A DNA stretch of 64,000 bases, from NCBI RefSeq assembly GCF_965227785.1, contig NZ_OZ245785.1, positions 1,178,001-1,242,000 of the forward strand, in the 5' to 3' direction. Below the pieces are notes generated by a model, which ran no database searches, was not told the origin of the DNA, and saw only the letters and a list, made by a program, of their open reading frames with translations. Below are positions 1 to 8,056 of this stretch, in pieces; within the stretch, counting starts at the first letter, position 1, and each line of letters begins with the position of its first letter. The position numbers and the translations under genes were made by a program. The stretch is from Gracilimonas sp965227785. Its GTDB lineage: Bacteria > Bacteroidota > Rhodothermia > Balneolales > Balneolaceae.

Positions 1-72
1 TCATATCGGCCGAACAGACCCCAACCCGTATTCTCACCGGTGAGGATAATCTTACTTCTAACAACTAGTTAA

Positions 73-1119
73 TTAGTTTATACCGTACCATTGTTGGGTG
101 ATGGAATGAATGGAACCTTGCCCCCATACCAGGTCTGCACAATCAATCCCAATGATTTTTCGACCGGGAAAGTATTTTTGGAGAAGACTACTTGCCTGGT
201 CATCATACCTTTTATCGTACAGAGGAAGTAAAACAGCACCGTTGGCAATGTAGAAATTGGCATAGCTTGCCGGCACATCCTCCGAGCCGTCCACTGTAGT
301 GGCCTCTATCTTCGTGTGGGGAAGTGGCAGTGTTTCTATATTCAACTTCTTTCCGTCTCTCAACTCTACCTGCCTGAGTATATCCAGATTTTCCTGAAGC
401 GCATGGTAGTTAACATCCTTCTTATCCTCACAAATCATGGTCAAAACGGTATCTTTATTCAGCCACCGGGTGATGTCGTTAATTTGACCGTCGGTAGCTT
501 CACCCGCCAGTCCCCTTTTTAGCCAAATAATTTGATCAACTCCAAGATATGTACGCAGGCGATCCTCAATCTCTTCCCTGGAAAGGTCCGGGTTTCGGTT
601 CTCATTCAGCAGCACAGATTCTGTAGTTAGCAACGCTCCTTCCCCATTAACGTCGATGGATCTACCTTCCAGAATCATGCCCGGTTCAACGCGGTTCACC
701 CCAAACTTATCTGCAATAAAAGACGGTATCTCATTGTCATCTTCCCATGGCGTATACTTTTCACCCCAGGCATTATATCCCCAATCAATGATCACAAAAT
801 TGCCGGACTCATGCTTAACAAAAATCGGTCCGCAGTCTCTGGCCCAAACATCATTTATCTTTTGCTGATGTATAATTACCCGATCCAGATCCACTGCTTT
901 TCCTGAAAGTTTTTGCATCACCCGACTTCGTATTTCCAGGCTTTCCACAAACAAATGAATCGGCTCAAAAAAGTGGAGTTCTTCGATGATTCTACAGTAC
1001 ACTTCTTCCACTCGTTCCAGCCGTTCGCCGGGCCAGGTTTTACGATTTGACGGCCAATGTAGTTGAGTAGCTGAATGCCGGGACCATTCCGCAGGCATCC
1101 GAAGGTTTGAGTGATCCAC
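73..1119 (-). CDS. Agmatine deiminase-family protein, catalytic residues lost (probable pseudoenzyme)
   Basis: The 348-aa protein has the full length and fold signatures of agmatine deiminase (PAD_porph family, guanidino-group-modifying superfamily), which normally turns agmatine into N-carbamoylputrescine. The WARDCGPIFV motif, with one catalytic Asp, is intact. The usual GHxD motif, however, reads GQIND, so His is Gln and Asp is Asn, and the C-terminal GGGxIHCITQQ motif reads GQGSIHSITQQW, so the nucleophilic Cys is Ser. I checked these codons on the DNA (CAA, AAC, TCC); each is one base from the active-site codon. Three of four catalytic residues are therefore missing although the frame is open. 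The start is GTG, sharing its first base with the TAG of the aguB remnant upstream, as in a coupled aguBA operon. Family assignment is firm; loss of deiminase activity is inferred. Confidence 0.88.
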   Translation of the reverse strand: MDHSNLRMPAEWSRHSATQLHWPSNRKTWPGERLERVEEVYCRIIEELHFFEPIHLFVESLEIRSRVMQKLSGKAVDLDRVIIHQQKINDVWARDCGPIFVKHESGNFVIIDWGYNAWGEKYTPWEDDNEIPSFIADKFGVNRVEPGMILEGRSIDVNGEGALLTTESVLLNENRNPDLSREEIEDRLRTYLGVDQIIWLKRGLAGEATDGQINDITRWLNKDTVLTMICEDKKDVNYHALQENLDILRQVELRDGKKLNIETLPLPHTKIEATTVDGSEDVPASYANFYIANGAVLLPLYDKRYDDQASSLLQKYFPGRKIIGIDCADLVWGQGSIHSITQQWYGIN

Positions 1120-1289
1120 TAATCGTCTATTCGTTTAAGGATGGGGTTGGAGAGCACCTGCATGCATATGATATGAGCTCCTTTTTCAGCAGCCTCTCTG
1201 ATTAACTCTATTTGTCGGTAGAAGCTATCTTTAACTTTTTTTGAGCAGTATGTTTGAATCAACCCAATGAATGCTTTCTGTTCTCTCAT
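1119..1289 (-). pseudogene. Remnant of N-carbamoylputrescine amidase (aguB), 56 codons
   Basis: This short frame starts at ATG 1289 and ends with a TAG whose G is the first base of the agmatine deiminase GTG. Its peptide begins MREQKAFIGLIQ and contains IELIREAAEKGAHIICMQ, which is the N-terminal strand-helix-strand of nitrilase-superfamily N-carbamoylputrescine amidases. In active enzymes this runs into CLQELF, where Glu is catalytic; here it reads CMQVL, then stops after SNPILKRIDD. A full enzyme is near 290 aa, so about 80% is absent. The last residues vaguely recall the C-terminal tail of the family, which would fit an internal in-frame deletion, but that is only a guess. It is the normal operon partner of the downstream gene. 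Confidence 0.72.
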
Positions 1290-1346
1290 AAAAGTAATTT
1301 TCGTGTACAGATAAATTATGGAAAGTCATGACCAATTAGAATCCAT

Positions 1347-1380
1347 AAAAAAAGGAAGGCAAACCGCCTTCCTTTTTTTT
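1347..1380. terminator. Bidirectional terminator-like hairpin
   Basis: GGAAGGC, a 5-base loop and GCCTTCC are flanked by an A tract on the left and a T tract on the right, so it would work on both strands. It is oddly placed: it lies between two divergent transcription units (the aguBA remnant and the ECF sigma gene) rather than after a gene, so it may be an attenuator in a leader or the leftover end of a deleted gene. Confidence 0.7.
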
Positions 1381-1629
1381 GTACCCTGAAAACCCCAATC
1401 TGTATCATGGTGGTTTTGGTCTCCATTATTATATTCGAATTATTTATGAGAATCGGCTCATTTTGGCCTGCATTTTTTTTAAATACACTGAAGTTTCGTT
1501 CTTGTATAAACCATCTCCGGTTTAAGTATTAGCCTACAGGGGTTCCAAAATTGAATTCAAACACTACATTGATTATATACTGTTTAACCCTTTTAACAGG
1601 TCTCCAATTATTAGTATCAGTCAGATAGG
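1381..1629. other. Non-coding upstream region of the ECF sigma gene
   Basis: Together with the hairpin before it, this makes a gene-free gap of about 340 bases. It is AT-rich, with a run of eight T near 1483. I see no open frame of note, no tRNA and no recognisable riboswitch. The promoter of the ECF sigma factor must lie here, but I could not fix its boxes. Confidence 0.5.
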
Positions 1630-2205
1630 ATGAAAAAAGAAGAAGTAACCCAGCTTTTAGTTCGGTTAAAATCTGGTGAAAATGAAGTCTTTGAGAAGCT
1701 TTACCCTCTTATTTATGATGAGCTGAAACAGCTCGCGTATCGCCATATGAAGCACCAACGGGCTGACCATACCCTGTCGAAAACAGAGTTGGTTCATGAG
1801 GCCTATTTAAAAATGATTGATCAAACCACAATCAATTTTTCGGATAAGAGCCACTTTCTGGCTATTGCTTCAAAATGCATGCGCCAGATTTTAATTGATC
1901 ATGCCCGTAAAAAACACGCTCAGAAAAGAGGGGGAAAAAATAAAGACCTGACCTACATCGATGAACTCTTCAGCAAGCAAAAGAAGAAAGCCAAAGAGCT
2001 TATTGATATAGATGATGCATTAAATGAGCTCGAAAAATTAAATGAACGTCTGGCCAAAGTCGTTGAAATGAGGTTCTTTGGGGAAATGACGATTGAAGAT
2101 ACGGCCGAGGCACTCGACATCTCAAAAAGCACCGTTAAAAGAGATTGGATGAAAGCAAGGGGCTGGCTCTATAAAGAATTAAAGGAAAAATTTGATGTCC
2201 ACTAA
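1630..2205 (+). CDS. ECF-type RNA polymerase sigma factor
   Basis: At 191 aa this matches the long ECF subfamily often paired with Ser/Thr kinases (the Sig-70_X6/ECF_sub type). Region 2 lies in the first half (LYPLIYDELKQLAYRHM, then LVHEAYLKMID and FLAIASKCMRQILIDHARKK). Region 4 is at the C-terminus (VVEMRFFGEMTIEDTAEAL followed by SKSTVKRDWMKARGWLYKEL), the helix-turn-helix that reads the -35 box. No anti-sigma gene of the zinc-finger type follows; instead a membrane Ser/Thr kinase gene starts 81 bases downstream on the same strand. In related pairs the kinase is thought to control the sigma factor, and the same is inferred here. ATG start with AGGA just before it. Confidence 0.9.
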   Translation: MKKEEVTQLLVRLKSGENEVFEKLYPLIYDELKQLAYRHMKHQRADHTLSKTELVHEAYLKMIDQTTINFSDKSHFLAIASKCMRQILIDHARKKHAQKRGGKNKDLTYIDELFSKQKKKAKELIDIDDALNELEKLNERLAKVVEMRFFGEMTIEDTAEALDISKSTVKRDWMKARGWLYKELKEKFDVH

Positions 2206-2224
2206 TGAGCGTTATCGCGGTGGG

Positions 2225-2244
2225 TTTACGTAGAGTAACGTAAA
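2225..2244. promoter_or_regulatory. 20-bp inverted repeat between sigma and kinase genes
   Basis: TTTACGT and ACGTAAA flank six bases (agagta), giving a perfect 7-bp dyad in the 81-base gap between the ECF sigma gene and the kinase gene. It could be an operator for a dimeric regulator or a weak intercistronic hairpin. There is no T tract, so it is not a terminator. Confidence 0.35.
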
Positions 2245-2286
2245 AGAAGGACGTTTAGAACAAGCATCAATTTACAGGCAAACTGT

Positions 2287-4935
2287 ATGAGCGACTATAA
2301 CTGGCAAACCGTCGAAACCATCATCGATGAAGTTTTAGCATTACCCGTCGAAAACAGAGAAGAATATATCCGGGAGCGATGTGAAGGAAATGAAGAGCTG
2401 AAGGATGAAGTAACTCTCCTTCTTGCCTCCATTACGGAGTCGGAAGGCTGGCTGGAAAATCCCGGGGAATACAAAAGAGAACTTTTTGATGAACTTTCTG
2501 AGGACTTTTCTGCTCTTTCTGCCCAACAACCCCTCATTGGTTCTAAGATCGGAGCCTATATAATTAAGGAGGAAATTGGCTTTGGGGGAATGGGCAAAGT
2601 ATTCCGGGCTGAACGGGATGAAGATCACCTAACCCATCATGTTGCCATCAAAGTTTTAAACAAACATCGCGCTTCAGCTACAATTATTGAGCGGTTCAAG
2701 AGAGAACAACAGGTGTTGGCTAAACTGAATCACCCACACATAGCCCGGTTTTTTGATGGCGGGGTTACAGCTGATGGCTCTCCTTACATCATCATGGAAT
2801 ATGTCCGGGGAATTCCCATTGATGAATACTGCCGGGACAATGGCTGCTCCGTGCCCCAAAAGATTTCTTTATTCAAGGATGTGCTTAAAGGCGTTCGTTA
2901 TGCCCATGAAAACCTGGTTATTCATCGTGATTTAAAACCTGCTAATATTCTTGTAACTGAAAACGGCAAAGTTAAAATTCTCGACTTTGGGATTTCAAAG
3001 CTGATGGATGAGGAGTTAGATACAGAACTTACCATGGAAGGCGCCCGCTTGCTGACTCCAAAGTTTGCGGCCCCTGAACAAATCATGGAGCATAATATTA
3101 CGACGGCTACCGACACATATTCGCTTGGAGTTCTGCTTTACCACCTTATCACCTCTACTTTTCCTTATAACCTGAAAAACCTTTCTCAGTATGAAGCTGA
3201 GCAGGTTATCCTGAAAAGTGATCCTCAAAAACCCAGTGAAACCGTTGACAACCCTTTACTTAAAAAGCAGCTTTCAGGAGATCTTGATGCTATCTTGCTT
3301 AAAGCCATAAGAAAAGAAGCCGATTATCGATATCGAACAGCAAATGATTTTCTGGACGACCTGTTAAGCTTTGAAAAGAATCTTCCTGTTTCCGCTCACG
3401 AAGATTCCCGCTCGTATCGGTTCAAAAAATTTATAAAGAGAAACAAGAAGAATGTATCCTTCGCATCTCTTCTATTCTTTGTTGTAATAACTCTGATTGG
3501 TTTCTATACCCTGAGGATTACAGAAGAACGCAATCAGGCAAATATCGAAGCCGAAAAGGCTGAACAAATAACCGGTTTTATGATCGACCTTTTTAGTGCA
3601 AGTGATCCATATGAAGCTCAGGGTGATACTATTCCGGTAAGAACAGTTCTTAATAAGGGATTTGAAAAACTTGATAACCTAAACAACCAGCCTTTGTTGA
3701 AAAGCGCTATTCAGGGCACTATTGGAAAAGTATTTCTTAATCTTGGAGACTATAATGAAGCTGAAAACCTGTTGCTGCAAAGCCTGACCCTTGAAAAAGA
3801 ACATGGTGAAGATGAAGCAAAGTTGGCTACCCTTCATAATGATTTGGGGGTTTTATACCACAGGCAGGAACAAATAGATAAAGCAAAACCTCATTACCTT
3901 CAGGCTATTGAAATAAAGAAGAAAGTTCTTGGTATCAATAACCTTGATTATGCTCAATCTCTGAGTGACTATGGAGCCTTGATGAGAATTTCGAACAATC
4001 TCGATTCAGCAAAAATTTTGTATAAGGAAGCGCTCGAAATAAGACAGAGAAATCTGCCTGAGGATCATCCCGATATAACAACCATCCTTAATAATATCGC
4101 CGTTATTTATAATAAGGAAGGCAAATTGGATGAATCAGAAAAGTATTATAAAAAAGCGTTGAATATACGCGTCAGTAATTTTGGAGAAACTCACCCAAAA
4201 GTAGCTAATACTCTTAACAATTTAGCTGTCCTATATCGCAGAAAAGGAGATTTCGACCAGGCAGCCTATTATTACCAAAAAACACTTCGTATTAGAAAAG
4301 ACCTGTTTGGAAATGATCACCCTGAAGTGGCTCAGAGTATCAATAATTATGCAGGATTTCTCAAAGAAAAAGGGGATTTAGAAAAAGCTGAAGATCTATA
4401 CGTTGAAGCGCTTGATATAAGAAGAGAGCTTTTCGGAGAGAACCATATTAAAACAGGGACCAGTTACAATAATTTAGCAAATATTTATTTGCTGAAGAAC
4501 AAATTGGAAGAAGCCGAGTCAATGTATCGTAAGGCGATAGATATCTACGGAAATGTTCTGGGCGAAGATCATTTATATGTAGGTATTGTGCTTTCTAACC
4601 TCGGAAGAACCAATACACTTAAGAATAATTTTGAATCAGCGGCAGCTATACTAAATCGATCTTACGAAATTCTTACAGCCTCCTCTTCACGCCCCACCCT
4701 GAGTATTTCAAATGTTCTGTTTTATAAAGGCAACCTTGCTCTTCAACAACAGGATATCGGAAAGGCAACAAACCACCACGAAGAAGCTTTAGCTATAAGG
4801 TTTAATTTGCTGGGCGAAAACCACCCTGAAGTCAGGGAAAGTATGGAGACCTTGCATGAGTTGTATCAAAAGCAGGATCAGCTTTTAAAGCTCGACTCAC
4901 TACAGAAACATACAAGCATCTATTTAAAGCTTTAA
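2287..4935 (+). CDS. Transmembrane Ser/Thr protein kinase with tetratricopeptide repeats
   Basis: The 882-aa protein has a Hanks-type kinase domain at about residues 92-365: glycine loop IGFGGMGKVF, VAIK lysine near 122, catalytic HRDLKPAN near 212, DFGIS near 232 and APEQ. All catalytic residues are present, so an active kinase is expected. One membrane helix follows near 391-412 (SLLFFVVITLIGFYTL). The rest, from about 460 to 870, is a run of roughly ten 42-residue TPR_12/kinesin-light-chain-like repeats with the pattern HPxVAxxLNNLAxLY and A..YYxKALxIR. The kinase would lie in the cytoplasm and the TPR array across the membrane, as an input or partner-binding domain. It forms a unit with the ECF sigma gene upstream and probably modulates it. 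Substrate unknown. Confidence 0.9.
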   Translation: MSDYNWQTVETIIDEVLALPVENREEYIRERCEGNEELKDEVTLLLASITESEGWLENPGEYKRELFDELSEDFSALSAQQPLIGSKIGAYIIKEEIGFGGMGKVFRAERDEDHLTHHVAIKVLNKHRASATIIERFKREQQVLAKLNHPHIARFFDGGVTADGSPYIIMEYVRGIPIDEYCRDNGCSVPQKISLFKDVLKGVRYAHENLVIHRDLKPANILVTENGKVKILDFGISKLMDEELDTELTMEGARLLTPKFAAPEQIMEHNITTATDTYSLGVLLYHLITSTFPYNLKNLSQYEAEQVILKSDPQKPSETVDNPLLKKQLSGDLDAILLKAIRKEADYRYRTANDFLDDLLSFEKNLPVSAHEDSRSYRFKKFIKRNKKNVSFASLLFFVVITLIGFYTLRITEERNQANIEAEKAEQITGFMIDLFSASDPYEAQGDTIPVRTVLNKGFEKLDNLNNQPLLKSAIQGTIGKVFLNLGDYNEAENLLLQSLTLEKEHGEDEAKLATLHNDLGVLYHRQEQIDKAKPHYLQAIEIKKKVLGINNLDYAQSLSDYGALMRISNNLDSAKILYKEALEIRQRNLPEDHPDITTILNNIAVIYNKEGKLDESEKYYKKALNIRVSNFGETHPKVANTLNNLAVLYRRKGDFDQAAYYYQKTLRIRKDLFGNDHPEVAQSINNYAGFLKEKGDLEKAEDLYVEALDIRRELFGENHIKTGTSYNNLANIYLLKNKLEEAESMYRKAIDIYGNVLGEDHLYVGIVLSNLGRTNTLKNNFESAAAILNRSYEILTASSSRPTLSISNVLFYKGNLALQQQDIGKATNHHEEALAIRFNLLGENHPEVRESMETLHELYQKQDQLLKLDSLQKHTSIYLKL

Positions 4936-5225
4936 AGGCTGTTAGTGGTTTCCTTTTTTCAAGTCTTACCCTTTATTTTCAACGCATCTCTGAAATAAGA
5001 GAAATTATTTCAATGAAATTCCCTTATTACACTTTAATAATTCAATCAATTATTTCACTTAACATTTTTATTTTAGTTATAAAATACCCACGCATAATTT
5101 AGAAAAGCGCTTCCAATGAATTCCATAAATCTTTTCATTTATACTTTTTTTAGGGAAAATAGGTTAACATTAAAAGCACTTCTGCTTACCTTTGAGACTT
5201 ACAAAATTGAACCACAAAAAGTGAT

Positions 5226-6833
5226 ATGAGTGTAAATACAATGACCCAGCCAAATTCTATAAAAAGCCTGGATTATATTGGTTTGGGTGACAACGAAAAT
5301 GTGTTTTGGAACCTCTCACCTACTGAACTCTATGAACAAGCTATTCTCCGCAAAGAAGCTGTTCTCACCAAAGACTATGCCCTTCGGGTTTTAACTGGTG
5401 AATTTACCGGTCGCTCCCCCATGGATAAGTTTATTGTAGATCAACCTTCTATCCATGATGATATTGACTGGGGAGATGTTAATCAGCCTATTTCGGAAGA
5501 TGTTTTTGACAACTTGTACGAAAAAGTAGTGAATTATTTGCAAGACAAAGATTTATTTGTAAAAGATCTGTTTTGTGGTGCTGATGAAAAGAACAGGCTA
5601 AACGTACGTGTGGTAAGTGAAGCTGCATATCACGGACTGTTTGCCCATAATATGTTTATCCGACCATCCGCTGAAGAGCTGGAGAACCATGAGCCTGAAT
5701 TTACCGTGTTGGCCGCTCCCCACCTGAAAGCCAATCCCGAAAAAGACGGCACACGTACCAGCACATTTATTCTTTGCAACTTTGATAAGAAGATTATCCT
5801 GATTGGCGGCACGCTTTATTCAGGCGAAGTGAAAAAAGGTATTTTCTCTGTAATGAATTACCTGCTTCCCAAAAAGGGCGTAATGGCCATGCACTGCTCG
5901 GCCAACCATGATGAGAATGGTAAAACAGCTGTGTTCTTCGGTCTTTCAGGAACCGGAAAAACCACGCTGTCAGCTGATCCTGATAAAACTTTGATTGGTG
6001 ATGACGAGCACGGCTGGAGCGATGAAGGCACCTTTAACTTTGAAGGCGGTTGTTATGCCAAAACCATTAATCTTTCCAAAGAAAATGAACCGCTGATTCA
6101 CGCCACTACCAAGATGCCGGGAACCATCCTTGAGAATGTGGTACTGGATGATAATCGCGAGCCCGATTTTGACGACGTCAGCCTTACACAAAACACCCGT
6201 TGCTCTTACCCGCTTGACTATATTCCTAACGCAAGCGATACCGGCAAAGGTGGGCATCCAGAGAATATTATCTTTTTAACCTGTGATGCTTTTGGTGTAC
6301 TCCCTCCCATTTCTAAACTTACTCCGGATCAGGCTATGTACCACTTTATCAGTGGATATACTGCCAAAGTAGCCGGTACCGAGCGTGGAGTAACTGAGCC
6401 ACAGGCTACGTTCTCAGCTTGTTTCGGAGCCCCGTTCATGCCTTTACACCCAACAGTGTATGCTGAGCTTTTAGCCGAAAAAATACGCAAGCACGATGCC
6501 AATGTTTGGCTCGTTAACACCGGCTGGACAGGCGGTGAGTACGGAGAAGGTCACCGGATGAAACTTCCACACACACGTAAAATGCTGAGTGAAGCCATTG
6601 CCGGGAACCTCGAGAAAGTAGATTACCAGACCGATCCGGTTTTTGGATTCCAGATTCCTACTTCAGTTGACGGTGTGCCTTCAGAAGTTCTTATCCCCAG
6701 AAATACCTGGAAGGATAAAGAAGCCTACGACAAGAAAGCTAAAACGCTGGCTGAGATGTTCATCCACAACTTTGAGCAGTTTAAAGATGAAGCAAGTGAT
6801 GAATTGCTTGCCGCTGCTCCAAAAGTCGGATAG
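5226..6833 (+). CDS. pckA: Phosphoenolpyruvate carboxykinase (ATP)
   Basis: Converts oxaloacetate and ATP to phosphoenolpyruvate, CO2 and ADP, the first committed step of gluconeogenesis, in the cytoplasm. The 535-aa length is standard for the ATP-dependent class. Visible motifs: substrate-binding GEFTGRSPMDKF near residue 58, kinase P-loop GLSGTGKTTLS near 239, the metal-binding DDEHGWSD and FEGGCYAKTINLS stretch, and NTGWTGGEYGEGHRMKL near 434. The gene is monocistronic: a 290-base AT-rich region precedes it and a strong terminator follows. ATG start at the first in-frame methionine; a second ATG five codons later is possible. Confidence 0.97.
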   Translation: MSVNTMTQPNSIKSLDYIGLGDNENVFWNLSPTELYEQAILRKEAVLTKDYALRVLTGEFTGRSPMDKFIVDQPSIHDDIDWGDVNQPISEDVFDNLYEKVVNYLQDKDLFVKDLFCGADEKNRLNVRVVSEAAYHGLFAHNMFIRPSAEELENHEPEFTVLAAPHLKANPEKDGTRTSTFILCNFDKKIILIGGTLYSGEVKKGIFSVMNYLLPKKGVMAMHCSANHDENGKTAVFFGLSGTGKTTLSADPDKTLIGDDEHGWSDEGTFNFEGGCYAKTINLSKENEPLIHATTKMPGTILENVVLDDNREPDFDDVSLTQNTRCSYPLDYIPNASDTGKGGHPENIIFLTCDAFGVLPPISKLTPDQAMYHFISGYTAKVAGTERGVTEPQATFSACFGAPFMPLHPTVYAELLAEKIRKHDANVWLVNTGWTGGEYGEGHRMKLPHTRKMLSEAIAGNLEKVDYQTDPVFGFQIPTSVDGVPSEVLIPRNTWKDKEAYDKKAKTLAEMFIHNFEQFKDEASDELLAAAPKVG

Positions 6834-6864
6834 TATAGTACTTAGCATATCGATTCTTAAGAAG

Positions 6865-6897
6865 AAGCCTGTATCTATTTGGATACAGGCTTTTTTA
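6865..6897 (+). terminator. Rho-independent terminator of pckA
   Basis: GCCTGTATC and GATACAGGC form a perfect 9-bp stem with a 6-base loop, extended by A-T pairs and followed by TTTTTTATTT. It lies about 30 bases after the pckA stop. Confidence 0.92.
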
Positions 6898-6979
6898 TTT
6901 ACTCTCGACAAAACGATCGATTTCTGAGTCAATTCGGATTCTGAATTTCGCAGTGAACGTTATTTTTGTATCATCGGGA

Positions 6980-8056
6980 ATGAAATTTTTAATCCCGCTT
7001 TTACTTGCCGCACTATGGCTGCCTGGTTGTGATTCAAATCAGGCTCAGACTAACTCTCTTGAACTCGTTGTACCCAAGCATTATACCGTCCTGAAAAGCC
7101 CTTCACCTCTTACTATAAACGGCAAAGCAGACGAAACAAGCTGGAATCTTGCAGAATGGACCGACTTTTTCATTGATATTGAAGGTGACACTAATGAACC
7201 CCCATTTTATAATACACGAGTAAAAATGCTGTGGGACGAAAAGTACATCTATTTTTATGCTGAGATGGAAGAAGAGCACGTATGGGGAGACATAACCGAT
7301 CGGGATGCTGTTATCTTTTACAACAACGATTTTGAAATATTCATCAGACCCAATCAGTTTCAGCCTTATTATGCCGAATTTGAAGTAAATGCGTTGGGAA
7401 CACTTTGGGATTTATTCCTGGCTCGTCCCTATCGAAGAAATGGCCCGGTATTAGATCATTGGGACCTTAATGAAACGAAAGTAGGAATTGATGTAGATGG
7501 GACATTAAATGACCCTTCCGATATTGACGAACGTTGGAGCGTGGAAATGGCCATACCTATTAAACCCATCAATGCCATTGATCGCGGCGTTCAGTTCGGA
7601 GCGGGTAATATGTGGAGAATCAACTTCTCGCGGGTGCAATGGCAGCATCAGATTGTTAATGGGAATTATGAAAAAAAGACCGATAAAGATGGAAACCGGC
7701 ATCCTGAAAATAACTGGGTATGGACTCAGCAATCAGCTATTGATATGCACCGGCCCGAACACTGGGGCTATCTCTATTTTGCGGAAAACCCGGAAGAAGA
7801 GATCCAAAAGGATGAGTTAGTTAACGAATACCAGCTGCTATTCCATTTATACCGAAATCAATTGGATTGGAAAAATACAACCGGATCATTTACCGACGAA
7901 ATAGCAGATTTCGGCGGACCTCATTTTTCAGTAAATCAACAATCAATGACAGCTTCTGTTCAAGTAACACGGTTGGGATTTGAGCTCACGGTAACCAATT
8001 CAGAGCGTACTTCATTAACCATCAATCAAGATGGATACATCATAAAATCACCATGA
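6980..8056 (+). CDS. Lipoprotein with CBM9-like/DOMON-type carbohydrate-binding domain
   Basis: I place the start at ATG 6980 (MKFLIPLLLAALWLPGC), nine codons inside the longest frame, because this gives a normal lipoprotein signal with Cys at the lipobox. The mature part from about residue 40 reads INGKADETSWNLAEWTDFF, then TRVKMLWDEKYIYFYAEMEE and VIFYNNDFEIFIRPN. This is the pattern of the CBM9_2 family found in secreted proteins of Bacteroidota that bind glycans. The ERWSVEMAIP stretch and the conserved W/N pattern agree with this. It overlaps the next gene by four bases, so the two are translationally coupled. Likely an outer-membrane or periplasmic glycan-binding partner of the downstream hydrolase; no ligand can be named. 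Confidence 0.82.
   Translation: MKFLIPLLLAALWLPGCDSNQAQTNSLELVVPKHYTVLKSPSPLTINGKADETSWNLAEWTDFFIDIEGDTNEPPFYNTRVKMLWDEKYIYFYAEMEEEHVWGDITDRDAVIFYNNDFEIFIRPNQFQPYYAEFEVNALGTLWDLFLARPYRRNGPVLDHWDLNETKVGIDVDGTLNDPSDIDERWSVEMAIPIKPINAIDRGVQFGAGNMWRINFSRVQWQHQIVNGNYEKKTDKDGNRHPENNWVWTQQSAIDMHRPEHWGYLYFAENPEEEIQKDELVNEYQLLFHLYRNQLDWKNTTGSFTDEIADFGGPHFSVNQQSMTASVQVTRLGFELTVTNSERTSLTINQDGYIIKSP

Noticed and set aside
33..44. 12-bp palindrome CTCACCGGTGAG.
   Set aside because: Short, no T tract, at the edge; likely chance within coding sequence.
3..68. C-terminal end of a plus-strand gene at the left edge (SAEQTPTRILTGEDNLTSNN, then TAG).
   Set aside because: Only 21 codons are visible, and the minus strand gives an equally protein-like reading without a start; neither can be supported.
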